A stretch of DNA of 47,463 bases from Sphingomonas paucimobilis NBRC 13935 (GTDB lineage: Bacteria > Pseudomonadota > Alphaproteobacteria > Sphingomonadales > Sphingomonadaceae): NCBI RefSeq assembly GCF_000739895.2, contig NZ_BBJS01000052.1, forward strand, positions 1 through 47,463, written 5' to 3'. The notes under the pieces are model-generated. The model worked only from the letters and a program-made list of their open reading frames with translations. It was not told the origin of the DNA and made no database searches. The first letter of the stretch is position 1; every line of letters starts with the position of its first letter. A program made the position numbers and the translations under genes. This document shows, one piece after another, positions 17,600-25,722 of the stretch.

Positions 17600-18072
17600 C
17601 ACGACACCCGCGTGCGCAGGAGGAGCGCCACACCGACCGTCCGGTCGCCATTGTCGGTCAGGGTCGCCTGCTCGACCAGCACCCCGCCCCGCTCCAACCG
17701 TGCCAGCCACGGCGTCAACGCAGCGGGCCGCGCAGAGCCGATCTGCGCGCGCACCCGGCCGGGTCCATCCTCGGTCAAGCCGGACAGGGTGAAGCCCGCC
17801 TGCTCGGCGGACACCCGCACCGTATCGGCCAGCGTCCCCGATAAAGCGGGTGGACGGCGGCGGCGCTGGGCCAGTTCAGCGGCGATCGCTTGCGCCTCGC
17901 CCAGCCGGATCACCGCATCGGCATGCCGCTCGCGCGCGCTCGACAGGCCATCGCTCATCGGGCGCAAGATGCCGCCCCAGATGATCGTGACGACCAGCAG
18001 CGCGCCCATGACCAGCAGCAGACGCTTCTCGCGCAAGGAGCGCCCGTCGAACCAGAGTTTCAGCGCCTTCAT
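17599..18072 (-). CDS. gspM: Type II secretion system protein GspM
   Basis: A 157-residue inner-membrane protein with a short cytoplasmic tail (KALKLWFDGRSLREKR), one membrane helix (17-35), a periplasmic coiled segment and a small ferredoxin-like domain. GspM supports GspL and the inner-membrane platform. The ATG overlaps the gspL stop as ATGA. The open frame upstream is within gspL. Identification relies on this topology and its place between gspL and gspN. Confidence 0.87.
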   Translation of the reverse strand: MKALKLWFDGRSLREKRLLLVMGALLVVTIIWGGILRPMSDGLSSARERHADAVIRLGEAQAIAAELAQRRRRPPALSGTLADTVRVSAEQAGFTLSGLTEDGPGRVRAQIGSARPAALTPWLARLERGGVLVEQATLTDNGDRTVGVALLLRTRVS

Positions 18073-19151
18073 CGCCCGCGCACCGTAAATTCTCCCGTGA
18101 TCCGACCATTGGCCGCGACGAAGGTACTGGGTTGGACGGTGAAGCCCTGCGCCTCGATCGCACGCTTCAGATCGGTGGCCAGTGCCTCGCGGTCGACCGC
18201 CACACCCAGCCGGACATCGCCATTGGGCTGGAAATCGAGCGCGGTCAGTTCGGTGCCAGGGACGCTGCGCACCGCCGCGAAGACCGCCGCCGCCGTCCGG
18301 CTGAACCCCTGGCCCGGCCCGCGCACCGCCGACAGCCGCTCGGTCAATTGCCGGTCGGCATCGACCAAGGTCTCGCCGCGCGGCAAAGCGGTGCGCGCGA
18401 CCTGTTCGATCTTCGCCTCGGTCGCATCCGCCGCAAAGCTGTATTTGGTCCATTTCACCAGATCGATCGCCAGAGTCACGACTATGATCGCGAGGCCCAG
18501 CCAGCCCAGCCGCCGGACCAGCCGCCAGTCGATCGAAAAACCCCGCCGCCGCGCGAACGGCCCCTGCCGCAGGTCGAGCGCAGGGGCGGCGGCGACCGCG
18601 CCCAGCGCCGCCTCGATCCCATCGGCGTCAAGATCGGCGAGCGGCTCCTCGCCCGTGACGATCTCGGTAAAGCCCGGCTCATCGGCAAAGCCCGACGAGC
18701 GCCCACGCACCACGCCCTGCCCGGCCAGATCGCCGCGCACATAGCCCTCGTCCGGGCGCGGCAGCAGCAGCGGCGCAGGAACGACCGCGACCGGGTCCAC
18801 CCCCGCTGCGCCTAGACGCGCGAGCCAGCCCGCCATCGCACCGCGATTGACGATACCGATCGGGCGGCTCCCGGCGTCTTCCTCGCCGACCGCGACGTGC
18901 AGTTCGTCCATCGGCGCGGCGCTGACCTCGCTCGCCATCAGGCGCGCGGCGGCGGCAGCCTGCGCCGTCGAACGCGCCGGGATCTCGGCCCAGTGGAGCG
19001 ACACCGCATCCGCCGGCGCGACCGCGATCACCTCGCCATCGCCCTGCGGCAGGCCCTCGCCGGCCGCCGCGACGCGCTCGTCCTCGATCCGCATCCAGCG
19101 ATAGTCGCCGCCCTCGCCGGGCGGCAGGAACAGGAGGTTGGTCGCACTCAT
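18069..19151 (-). CDS. gspL: Type II secretion system protein GspL
   Basis: A 360-residue bitopic inner-membrane protein. The cytoplasmic part (1-214) should adopt the actin-like fold that binds GspE, the membrane helix is RLGWLGLAIIVVTLAIDL (about 214-233), and the periplasmic part ends in a ferredoxin-like domain (TALDFQPNGDVRLGVAVD). The ATG at 19151 overlaps the gspK stop as TGATG; the few codons upstream are inside gspK. It couples the secretion ATPase to the pseudopilus assembly. Confidence 0.9.
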   Translation of the reverse strand: MSATNLLFLPPGEGGDYRWMRIEDERVAAAGEGLPQGDGEVIAVAPADAVSLHWAEIPARSTAQAAAAARLMASEVSAAPMDELHVAVGEEDAGSRPIGIVNRGAMAGWLARLGAAGVDPVAVVPAPLLLPRPDEGYVRGDLAGQGVVRGRSSGFADEPGFTEIVTGEEPLADLDADGIEAALGAVAAAPALDLRQGPFARRRGFSIDWRLVRRLGWLGLAIIVVTLAIDLVKWTKYSFAADATEAKIEQVARTALPRGETLVDADRQLTERLSAVRGPGQGFSRTAAAVFAAVRSVPGTELTALDFQPNGDVRLGVAVDREALATDLKRAIEAQGFTVQPSTFVAANGRITGEFTVRGR

Positions 19152-20140
19152 CACTCTTCCCCCCATATCCGCGCCACTAGCTGCGGCATCCCCTGTCGCG
19201 CATCGACCAGCGCACGCTCATCGACCCGGACGCTGCCCAGCGTCACGGTGATGCGCAGATTGAACCAGTGGCTCGTCGTCGCAACCCCGCCTGCGCCGGC
19301 CGCCCCCGGTATCTGCGCCCAGAACGCGCCCGCATCCGCATAGCCTTGCGGCGGACGGCGCAAAAGGGCCTGTGCGATGGCGCCGGGTGAAATCGTATCA
19401 ACCTGCGCCATCGCGACCAGCGGCGCCTGTTCCGGGGCCAGCGTGTTGATGTTGACCATGGTCGGCTTCGTCTCGGGCAGGGTGCAGATCCATGGACGCA
19501 TCTGCGCGTAGATCTCCGGCGTGACGCCATTCACCATTCGAAACTCGCTGACATCCGCCATCATGGCGCCGCCGGTCCGATAGGGCGGATCGCGGGCGAG
19601 ATAGAGCGCATCCTCGGCACCGCTGCCTTGCGGATTTTCGTCGCTGTCGATCCAGTCGGAGGTGGCGGTCGCGACCTGCTCGGCGACCTGGCCGGGGATG
19701 CCGAGCAGCCGCATCAGCTTGGCGAAATGCGCGACCTCCACCGCATTGCCGATCAGGACGCCGGGCTGGCCGGTCAAGTTCTGGGCCAAGCCATTCAGGT
19801 TGAAGCAGTTGCCGCCATCGGTCACCCGCGCGACGGCGCTGCCGCCGCCCGCCATTCCGCCGAGCGGTAGAGCAAAGGGCCGGTCGCTCCACCCGCCGAG
19901 CAGCGACACGCGCCCCTGCGCCTGCTGGAGGAGACCGCCGATGCGGATCATCGCCAGCGCCTCGGCGGCGTAGGCGAAACCGCGCGCCTGCTCGATCGCC
20001 ACCGCATTGCCGCCGAGCCGAGTGGCCAGCCGCAGCTTTTCCAGCGCGGTCGCAGCCAGCACTGCGATGACCGCAACCAGGATCAGCACGGTCAACAGCG
20101 CCGCGCCGCGCTGGCCGGAGGGGGGCACGCGCCTAGCCAT
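19151..20140 (-). CDS. gspK: Minor pseudopilin GspK
   Basis: A 329-residue minor pseudopilin of the tip complex. Its leader is short (12 residues, MARRVPPSGQRG), cleaved before AALLTVLILVAVIAVLAATA. As usual for GspK, the Glu5 of other pilins is missing. The large globular domain contains the calcium-binding-type segment TSDWIDSDENPQGSGAEDALY and NINTLAPEQAPLV. The ATG at 20140 lies eight bases inside the end of gspJ. The normal short leader here contrasts with gspH, gspI and gspJ. Confidence 0.93.
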   Translation of the reverse strand: MARRVPPSGQRGAALLTVLILVAVIAVLAATALEKLRLATRLGGNAVAIEQARGFAYAAEALAMIRIGGLLQQAQGRVSLLGGWSDRPFALPLGGMAGGGSAVARVTDGGNCFNLNGLAQNLTGQPGVLIGNAVEVAHFAKLMRLLGIPGQVAEQVATATSDWIDSDENPQGSGAEDALYLARDPPYRTGGAMMADVSEFRMVNGVTPEIYAQMRPWICTLPETKPTMVNINTLAPEQAPLVAMAQVDTISPGAIAQALLRRPPQGYADAGAFWAQIPGAAGAGGVATTSHWFNLRITVTLGSVRVDERALVDARQGMPQLVARIWGEE

Positions 20141-20903
20141 TGGGGGTCGGCGTCGGGGGCGGTGTGGGCGTATCGCCGGGACCACCGGCCTGCCCTGGCG
20201 AGGCGATATAGCCAGTCCCGACCAGAAAAAGTTGGCGGAAAATCTGGCCATCATCGCGCACGATCGTCACCTCGGCGGCCTGCGGCAGGGCGACGCCGGG
20301 CTCGCCCTGCCACTGATCCAGCCATGCGCCGTTGAAGCGGTAGCGCAGATGCAGTTCGCGGACATGATCCATCAGCGCCGCCGGCTCCATCGGCGCGGTG
20401 CCGTCCAGCAGCGGCCAGGCCACCCGCTCCAGCACATCGCCGTTCAGGCGATAGGCGACCTTCTGCAGCGAAGGGCGCTGCGCATTGTCGAGATTGCTCC
20501 AGCCGCCGCGCACCAGCCGCATCGCATCGGGCCCGGCGACCATGGCGGGGGTCTGCACTCCGCCCTCATCGCGCGTCGGCCGATCGACCGCCTGCGCCAG
20601 ATCGGCGGAGAGGATCGCGGTCGTTCGGCTGACCGCCGCCATTGCGTCGAGTCGCTGCCCCGTCACGCCCTGAGCGCGGACGCTGAGCGACAGGATCGCC
20701 ACGGCGGCGGCGGCCAGCATCGAGAAGATGAGCAGCGCCACCATGACTTCGACCAGTGTGAAGCCGTTGGGATAAGCGCCGCCCCGGCGAAGGCCGGGGC
20801 CCAGTCGCCGTGCGGAATGAGGCGCGCAGCCACATTTGCCCGCCCTTTCAAGGTCCGCCAAAGCTGGACCCCGGCCTTCGCCGGGGTGGTGGAAGGTGAA
20901 CAT
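20133..20903 (-). CDS. gspJ: Minor pseudopilin GspJ with repeat-derived leader
   Basis: A 256-residue minor pseudopilin. The prepilin site is NG^FTLVEVMVALLIF at residues 46-47/48, followed by a typical GspJ body (RTTAILSADLAQAVDRPTRD) and a Pro/Thr-rich tail. The start ATG overlaps the gspI stop (TGATG), leaving a leader of 47 residues, where about 6-15 is usual. The extra leader is the translation of a 105-base inverted repeat (20782-20886), whose length is a multiple of three. No ATG or GTG lies between it and the cleavage site, only a TTG at residue 15. The mature protein should be unaffected if the peptidase accepts the long leader. Confidence 0.92.
   Translation of the reverse strand: MFTFHHPGEGRGPALADLERAGKCGCAPHSARRLGPGLRRGGAYPNGFTLVEVMVALLIFSMLAAAAVAILSLSVRAQGVTGQRLDAMAAVSRTTAILSADLAQAVDRPTRDEGGVQTPAMVAGPDAMRLVRGGWSNLDNAQRPSLQKVAYRLNGDVLERVAWPLLDGTAPMEPAALMDHVRELHLRYRFNGAWLDQWQGEPGVALPQAAEVTIVRDDGQIFRQLFLVGTGYIASPGQAGGPGDTPTPPPTPTPNG
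20782..20886. repeat. Inverted-repeat element inside the gspJ leader
   Basis: Left arm CCCCGGCGAAGGCCGGGGCC (20782-) and right arm (20864-20886) are complementary over 23 bases with one mismatch, separated by 59 bases. A related left arm occurs at 23744-23768 in the gspE-gspF gap, so this is a dispersed family. It keeps the reading frame open. Confidence 0.85.
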
Positions 20904-21424
20904 CACGATGCCGCCACCCCGACTGCTGGCGCAGTCATAGGCGGACGCACCATCGTCAGTCGCCCGACGATGCTCCCCCCGGCATTGGCCACCGCGACAT
21001 CGATCCGCACCACGCGCGCATCGCCCGTCCCGCTGACGATCCGGGTCCATTTCCAACTCCGCCCGCCATTCACCTCCGTCCCCGTCGTCCGCCCTAGCGC
21101 CGGCGCCTGGGGATCGGTGACGGCCGAGATGGCGACATTGCGCGCCACCATTTGCGCGACCAGCGTCTCGTCGAGGATCGAGGCACCCCGGATCGTCGCG
21201 CTCTCCAACCGGACGAGCGCCATCGCCGCCAGGCTGAACACCGCGAGCGCAACCATGATCTCGATCAGGGTAAAGCCATCCTCCCCGGCACGGGGAGGGG
21301 GACCATCCGCAGGATGGTGGAGGGGGCGGGCCGCATAGCGTGCCCTTTGTGGAAGCCCCCCTCCGTCAGGCCTTTGGCCTGCCACCTCCCCGTGCCGGGA
21401 AGGATTGAAACGCCCCTCACCCAT
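20903..21424 (-). CDS. gspI: Minor pseudopilin GspI with repeat-derived leader
   Basis: A 173-residue minor pseudopilin; the mature part is about 123 residues, normal for GspI. The cleavage site is EDG^FTLIEIMVALAVF, with Gly50 and Phe51. The ATG at 21424 lies eight bases inside gspH, so the start is coupled, and the leader is 50 residues. Nearly all of it is encoded by a composite palindromic repeat (about 21280-21403). The only in-frame alternative start I find is a GTG at residue 14, with no proper ribosome binding site. Conserved features of the body include ATIRGASILDETLVAQMVAR. Confidence 0.92.
   Translation of the reverse strand: MGEGRFNPSRHGEVAGQRPDGGGLPQRARYAARPLHHPADGPPPRAGEDGFTLIEIMVALAVFSLAAMALVRLESATIRGASILDETLVAQMVARNVAISAVTDPQAPALGRTTGTEVNGGRSWKWTRIVSGTGDARVVRIDVAVANAGGSIVGRLTMVRPPMTAPAVGVAAS
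21280..21403. repeat. Composite CCTCCCCGGCACGGGGAGG repeat inside the gspI leader
   Basis: Three hairpins in a row: CTCCCCGGCACGGGGAG, then CCATCCGCAGGATGG within G-rich flanks, then a CCTCCGTCAGGCC..GGCCTGCC unit ending in CCTCCCCGTGCCGGG. Related copies lie at 27-61, 42093-42115 and 47444-47462. It keeps gspI open. Confidence 0.85.
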
Positions 21425-22022
21425 CAACCCGCACCGTACCATCGGCGCCGATCCGCACGATGCTGCTCGCGCGCTCGCGGACCAGGCGGAGTTCGACCGG
21501 ACGATCCGCCAGCCCCGTTACGTCGAAGGTGATGCGCACCCGCCCGCTGGCGTCCGGGACCTGCGCCTGGGTGCCGTCCTCCCATTGGGCGACGCGCAGG
21601 GGCTTGGCGGTCATCGGGCTCCACGCGCCGTCCGTTCGCTGGTCGAAACCATAGCCACCACGCGTGACCCAGATGCTGACCGGCGACGCCTCGACCACCG
21701 CCACGTCATGCGCGGCGCGGACGCGTGCGGCGAAGCGCAGCGCCTCGTCCCCCACCCGACCTCGCCGATCGGGCAGCGACCAGACCGCGATGGCGGAGGC
21801 CAGGCCGATGACGGTGATGACGATCATCAGTTCGACCAGAGTGAAGCCCCGCTCACTCGCTCCGTTCGCAATGAGCGAAGTCAAAGTGCGTGGGGTGAGG
21901 GCTCGGCTTGGCCTTCGACTTCGCTCGGGCGGAACGGAGGATTGGGATGAGGTCACTCGCCTCACCCCACGCAGGCCCTGCCCGCCGCCATTCCCGGCAT
22001 CCAGGCGGGCGGCCTTGCTCAC
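21417..22022 (-). CDS. gspH: Minor pseudopilin GspH with repeat-derived leader
   Basis: A 201-residue minor pseudopilin. The cleavage site is SERG^FTLVELMIVITVIGL at Gly59/Phe60, followed by the GspH-type body (ALRFAARVRAAHDVAVVEAS). The coupled start is a GTG overlapping the gspG stop (GTGA), giving a leader of 59 residues, much of it (PPERSRRPSRALT...) encoded by a dispersed repeat. An in-frame TTG at residue 47 would give a 13-residue leader but has no ribosome binding site. A GTG at residue 23 still leaves the repeat inside the leader. Confidence 0.9.
   Translation of the reverse strand: MSKAARLDAGNGGGQGLRGVRRVTSSQSSVPPERSRRPSRALTPRTLTSLIANGASERGFTLVELMIVITVIGLASAIAVWSLPDRRGRVGDEALRFAARVRAAHDVAVVEASPVSIWVTRGGYGFDQRTDGAWSPMTAKPLRVAQWEDGTQAQVPDASGRVRITFDVTGLADRPVELRLVRERASSIVRIGADGTVRVDG
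21860..21939. repeat. Inverted pair of the GTCGAAGG repeat family inside the gspH leader
   Basis: Arms at 21860-21889 (CTCCGTTCGC...GAGCGAAGTC) and 21910-21939 (GACTTCGCTC...GAACGGAG) are inverted copies with a 20-base loop. The family occurs in other intergenic sites of this window. Confidence 0.8.
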
Positions 22023-22474
22023 TTATCCCAGTTGCCGATATCCGCGTTGATCCCCTCGCCGCCTTCCTTGCCGTCGGCGCCGTAAGTCCAGACATCCGCC
22101 TCGCCATGCTGGCCGGGCGAGGCATAGAGGTACGGACGGCCCCAGGGGTCGTCGGGCAGCTTCTTGAGATATCCGCCCTTCTGATAACGCGACGGATCGG
22201 CAAGCCCGGCGGGCATCGTCACCAGCGCCTGCAACCCCTGCGACGTCGTGGGGAAGGTCAGGTTCTGCAGCTTGTAGAGTTCCAGCCCGCCCTCGATCTG
22301 CGCGATGTCGGCCTTCGCCTTCTGCACGCGCGCGGTGTCACCCGAGGGGAGGACGTTCAACGCGACGATCGTCGCCAGCAGGCCGATGATGACGATCACG
22401 ACCATCAATTCCACGAGCGTGAAGCCGTCCTCGCGGCGTTTCCGGCGGATGGTCTTACGGTCTTGGATACGCAT
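22019..22474 (-). CDS. gspG: Major pseudopilin GspG
   Basis: A 151-residue major pseudopilin, the main subunit of the T2SS pseudopilus. Leader MRIQDRKTIRRKRREDG (17 residues) is cleaved before FTLVELMVVIVIIGLLATIV, with Glu5 present. The body has the usual YKLQNLTFPTTSQGLQALV and the C-terminal DPWGRPYLYASPGQHGEADV region that binds calcium in homologues. The ATG at 22474 has GAGGACAA upstream, so unlike its neighbours it has its own ribosome binding site, 17 bases after the gspF stop. Its leader is free of repeats. Confidence 0.97.
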   Translation of the reverse strand: MRIQDRKTIRRKRREDGFTLVELMVVIVIIGLLATIVALNVLPSGDTARVQKAKADIAQIEGGLELYKLQNLTFPTTSQGLQALVTMPAGLADPSRYQKGGYLKKLPDDPWGRPYLYASPGQHGEADVWTYGADGKEGGEGINADIGNWDK

Positions 22475-22491
22475 CAACTTGTCCTCTTGGG

Positions 22492-23715
22492 CTATTGTCC
22501 CGCCAGCGTGTTGAGCTGGAGGATGGGCAGCAGGATGGATAGCACGATCGTCGCCACGACGCCGCCCATCACGACGATGATCGCCGGTTCGAGCAGCGAG
22601 AGCGCGGTGGCGGTGAAGCGGTCGAACTCACGCTCCAGATAATCGGCGGCGCGTTCCAGCATCTCGTCCAGCCGCCCCGCCGCCTCGCCGCTGGCCGCCA
22701 GATAGGTGAGCAGCGGCGGAAACACGCCTGCACGCCGCATCGCCGCCGACAGGCTGCCGCCGCCCCGGATCGCATCGACGATCGCGTCGGAGGCAACGCG
22801 CAGGCGGCGGTTGTGGATGGTCCCCGCCGTCAGGGTCAGCCCCTCGAGCAGCGGCAGGCGACTGGCCACCATCGTACCCAGCGTGCGTGCCATCCGCGCG
22901 GCGTGCAGGTCACGCAGCAACCGGCCGAGCAGCGGCAGTTTGAGCAGCCAGGTGTCGAAGGACAGTCGGATCGCCGGCACCTTCAGCGCGCGCCAGAAGC
23001 CGATGCCGACCACGACCGCGAACCCCACCATCAACCACCACCAGCCGACCAGCAGGTCCGACACGCCGATAACCATCCGGGTCAGGAAGGGCAATTCCTG
23101 CCCCACCGTATCGAATTGCTCGACGACCTGCGGCACGACGAACATCATCAGCGCGGTGACGACGCCGAGCGCCACGACCGCCAGGATCGTGGGATAGGCA
23201 AGCGCGGTGATCAGCTTGCCACGGATTTCCGCCTGCCGCTCCAGCAATGCGGCGAGCCGTTCGAGGATCGTCGGCAGCGTCCCCGAACTCTCGCCGGCCG
23301 CGACCATCGCGCGGTAGAGCGGCGGGAAGCTCTTGGGCTCGCGTGCCATCGCGTCGGCGAGGCGTCGGCCTTCGGTAACGCCCTGATGCACGGTCGCGAC
23401 GATGGCGCGGACCCGCTCCTGTTCGGTCTGGCGGGTGATGGTGCGGAGCGATTCCTCCAGCGGCGAGACGCGATTGAGCGTGGCAAGCTGGCGGGTGAAT
23501 AGCGTCAATTGCTTGACCGACATGCGCGCACGGCCAAGCTTGAGGCCGAAAAGCGGACGCCGCTCGGCGGTGTCACCGCTGCCCGGCTTGACCGAGACGA
23601 CGTAGAGCCGCTGCTTCTCCAGCGCGGCGCGCGCGGCGTCGCTGGTTTCGGCCGGGATGAAACCCCGCTTCTCCGCACCCTTCGTATCGATGGCGACATA
23701 GTCGAACCCGGCCAT
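22492..23715 (-). CDS. gspF: Type II secretion inner-membrane platform protein GspF
   Basis: A 407-residue polytopic platform protein with two tandem GspF domains (about 66-190 and 270-395) and three membrane helices, including ITALAYPTILAVVALGVVTALMMFVVP, of which the central part is the first, and a last helix LLEPAIIVVMGGVVATIVLS. MAGFDYVAIDTKG and SVKQLTLFTRQLATL are typical. The ATG at 23715 has AAAGG upstream; an ATG six codons earlier is possible. A 408-base repeat-rich gap precedes it, where gspE and gspF are usually adjacent. Confidence 0.94.
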   Translation of the reverse strand: MAGFDYVAIDTKGAEKRGFIPAETSDAARAALEKQRLYVVSVKPGSGDTAERRPLFGLKLGRARMSVKQLTLFTRQLATLNRVSPLEESLRTITRQTEQERVRAIVATVHQGVTEGRRLADAMAREPKSFPPLYRAMVAAGESSGTLPTILERLAALLERQAEIRGKLITALAYPTILAVVALGVVTALMMFVVPQVVEQFDTVGQELPFLTRMVIGVSDLLVGWWWLMVGFAVVVGIGFWRALKVPAIRLSFDTWLLKLPLLGRLLRDLHAARMARTLGTMVASRLPLLEGLTLTAGTIHNRRLRVASDAIVDAIRGGGSLSAAMRRAGVFPPLLTYLAASGEAAGRLDEMLERAADYLEREFDRFTATALSLLEPAIIVVMGGVVATIVLSILLPILQLNTLAGQ

Positions 23716-24123
23716 GTCAGCCTTTCGCCTCATTCCGGTGCATCACCCCGGCGAAGGCCGGGGTCCAGTCGCGGCGACCGCACAGAAGCGAGGTCTCGGA
23801 TCGAAGCTTTATCTCACGCGAAGCCGCGAAGCCGCGAAGAAGAAAGGGATGTTCGCGCGGAGGCGCGGAGGGCGCAGAGAGGGCGCCCTTACCGCGCCAG
23901 CGGCCCTTTAATTTCAACCGGTTGAAAATGCTCTTCGCTGCCACGGGCAAGACGCCTCCGCGTCCTCTACGCCTCTGCGCGAACGCATTCTTTCCCCGCG
24001 TCTCCGCGTCTCCGCGTGAACGCATGGCTCCATGCCTTTCGGCAGCGCCCGACCCGATACGGCAAGAGCACTGGGCCCCCGCATTCGCGGGGGAACGGGA
24101 CATTTGGAGAGCGCACACCTCCC
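23716..24123. repeat. Repeat-filled gap between gspE and gspF
   Basis: No gene seen. An element begins with CACCCCGGCGAAGGCCGGGG (23744-23768), the family found in the gspJ leader, and may end with a degenerate partner at 24071-24093. Inside lie tandem GCGAAGCC units (about 23817-23841) and inverted GCGGAG-type tracts (about 23849-23877 and 23953-24022). Confidence 0.75.
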
Positions 24124-25722
24124 TCACCCTGCGTCGGAATCGCGGCGGGACACGCGGATGGCTTCCTCCGCCGTCGTCACGCCGTCCAGGACCAGCCCGC
24201 GCGCCGCCGTCGCCAGCGTCGGCTGCTTGACAAAGGCATGCGCTGCGATCGCCTGTTCGTCGCCACCTTCGTTGATCAGCCGCCGGATCGTGTCATCGAC
24301 CCGAACCGCCTCATAGACGCCCGTCCGCCCCTTATAGCCGGTGCCGTTGCACTGGGGACAGCCGACCGCCTCATAGACGATCGCCTTGTTCTCGATCCCG
24401 AGCAGCGGCGCGACGGTCTGCTTGGCCTTGACCGGCCGCTTACACGCGGAACACAGCCGTCGCACCAGTCGCTGCGCGATGACGGCGCGCAGCGTCGAGG
24501 CGAGCAGGAACGGCTCCACCTTCATGTCGCGCATCCGGGTGATCGCGCCAACCGCGTCGTTGGTGTGGACGGTCGACAGCACCAAGTGACCGGTCAGCGA
24601 CGCCTGCACCGCGATCTCTGCGGTCTCGCGGTCGCGGATTTCGCCGACCATCACCACGTCCGGGTCCTGCCGCAGGATCGCGCGCAACCCCGCCGCGAAG
24701 GTCAGGCCGACCTTCGCATTGACCTGGGTCTGCCCTACCCCCTCGACCGCATATTCGACCGGGTCCTCGACGGTCAGGATATTGCGGCTGCCGTCGTTGA
24801 GCAGGCGCAGCGCCGCATAGAGGCTGGTCGTCTTGCCCGAGCCGGTCGGCCCGGTGACGAGGATGATGCCGTTGGGCTCGCTCAACGCCTCGCGCAGCAG
24901 CGCATACATGGCCGGGTTCATCCCCAGCGCGTCGAGGTCGATCCCGGCATTCTCCTTATCAAGAATGCGCAGCACCACGCGTTCGCCGGCGCGGCTGGGC
25001 AGGGTCGAGACGCGCACGTCGAGCAGCTTGCCGCCTAGCGTCAGCGCCATGCGCCCGTCCTGCGGCACCCGCCGCTCGGCGATGTCGAGCCGGGCCATGA
25101 CCTTGATACGGCTGACCACCACGGGTGCGACATGCGGCGGCATGCGCAGCGTCTCACGCAGCACGCCGTCGATCCGCATCCGCACGACCAGGCCGGTCTC
25201 ATAGGGCTCGATATGGATGTCCGACACGCCGTTGCGCGCGGCGTCGGCGATGATGCCGTTGATCAGACGGATGGCGGGCGCGTCGTCGGCGGTGTCGAGC
25301 AGATCCTCGGCGGTTGGAATGCCGTCCGCCAGCATGTCGAGCTCATCACCCATGCCCACCGCCGCGATCGCCGTCGCCTGCCCGTCCATCGCATAAGCGT
25401 CGGACAGCAGCCGATCGAAGGCCGGCCCCTCGACGCGGGCGATGGCGAAGGGGCGGCCGATATGGCGGCGCAGCTCGATCAGCGCGCGCGGATCGGCCCC
25501 CTCACGCAAAGCGATGGTCAACGGGTCGGCGGTGTGGACCACCGTGCCGAACTTGCGCGCGAAGGCGTAAGGGATAGTCAGCGGCGCGACCAGTTCCAGC
25601 GTCTCGACCGTCTCCTCCACGGCGGACATGGGCAGGCCATCGCCGCCGCCGACCGGCTCGGCGGCGCCCAGCGGCAGGGGGACCATGTCCCCGGTGGAGA
25701 TGGGCTGCGGCTCGTCAGTCAC
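24124..25722 (-). CDS. gspE: Type II secretion ATPase GspE
   Basis: A 532-residue cytoplasmic hexameric ATPase that powers secretion. An N-terminal domain leads to the Walker A GPTGSGKTTS (291-298), Asp box, Walker B DPDVVMVGEIRDRETAEIA and the His box LSTVHTNDA. The four-cysteine zinc motif is LCSACKRP and VGCPQCNGTGY. The GTG at 25722 overlaps the end of gspD and is preferred to an ATG 12 codons later. The frame continues upstream but only as the complement of gspD. Confidence 0.95.
   Translation of the reverse strand: MTDEPQPISTGDMVPLPLGAAEPVGGGDGLPMSAVEETVETLELVAPLTIPYAFARKFGTVVHTADPLTIALREGADPRALIELRRHIGRPFAIARVEGPAFDRLLSDAYAMDGQATAIAAVGMGDELDMLADGIPTAEDLLDTADDAPAIRLINGIIADAARNGVSDIHIEPYETGLVVRMRIDGVLRETLRMPPHVAPVVVSRIKVMARLDIAERRVPQDGRMALTLGGKLLDVRVSTLPSRAGERVVLRILDKENAGIDLDALGMNPAMYALLREALSEPNGIILVTGPTGSGKTTSLYAALRLLNDGSRNILTVEDPVEYAVEGVGQTQVNAKVGLTFAAGLRAILRQDPDVVMVGEIRDRETAEIAVQASLTGHLVLSTVHTNDAVGAITRMRDMKVEPFLLASTLRAVIAQRLVRRLCSACKRPVKAKQTVAPLLGIENKAIVYEAVGCPQCNGTGYKGRTGVYEAVRVDDTIRRLINEGGDEQAIAAHAFVKQPTLATAARGLVLDGVTTAEEAIRVSRRDSDAG

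Noticed and set aside
20133..22022. Frameshift or pseudogene explanation for the long gspH/I/J leaders
   Set aside because: All three frames are intact from coupled start to stop, with complete prepilin motifs and normal mature lengths.
23714..24230. Small open frames in the gspE-gspF gap
   Set aside because: Their products change with the repeat units and match nothing; consistent with non-coding repeats.
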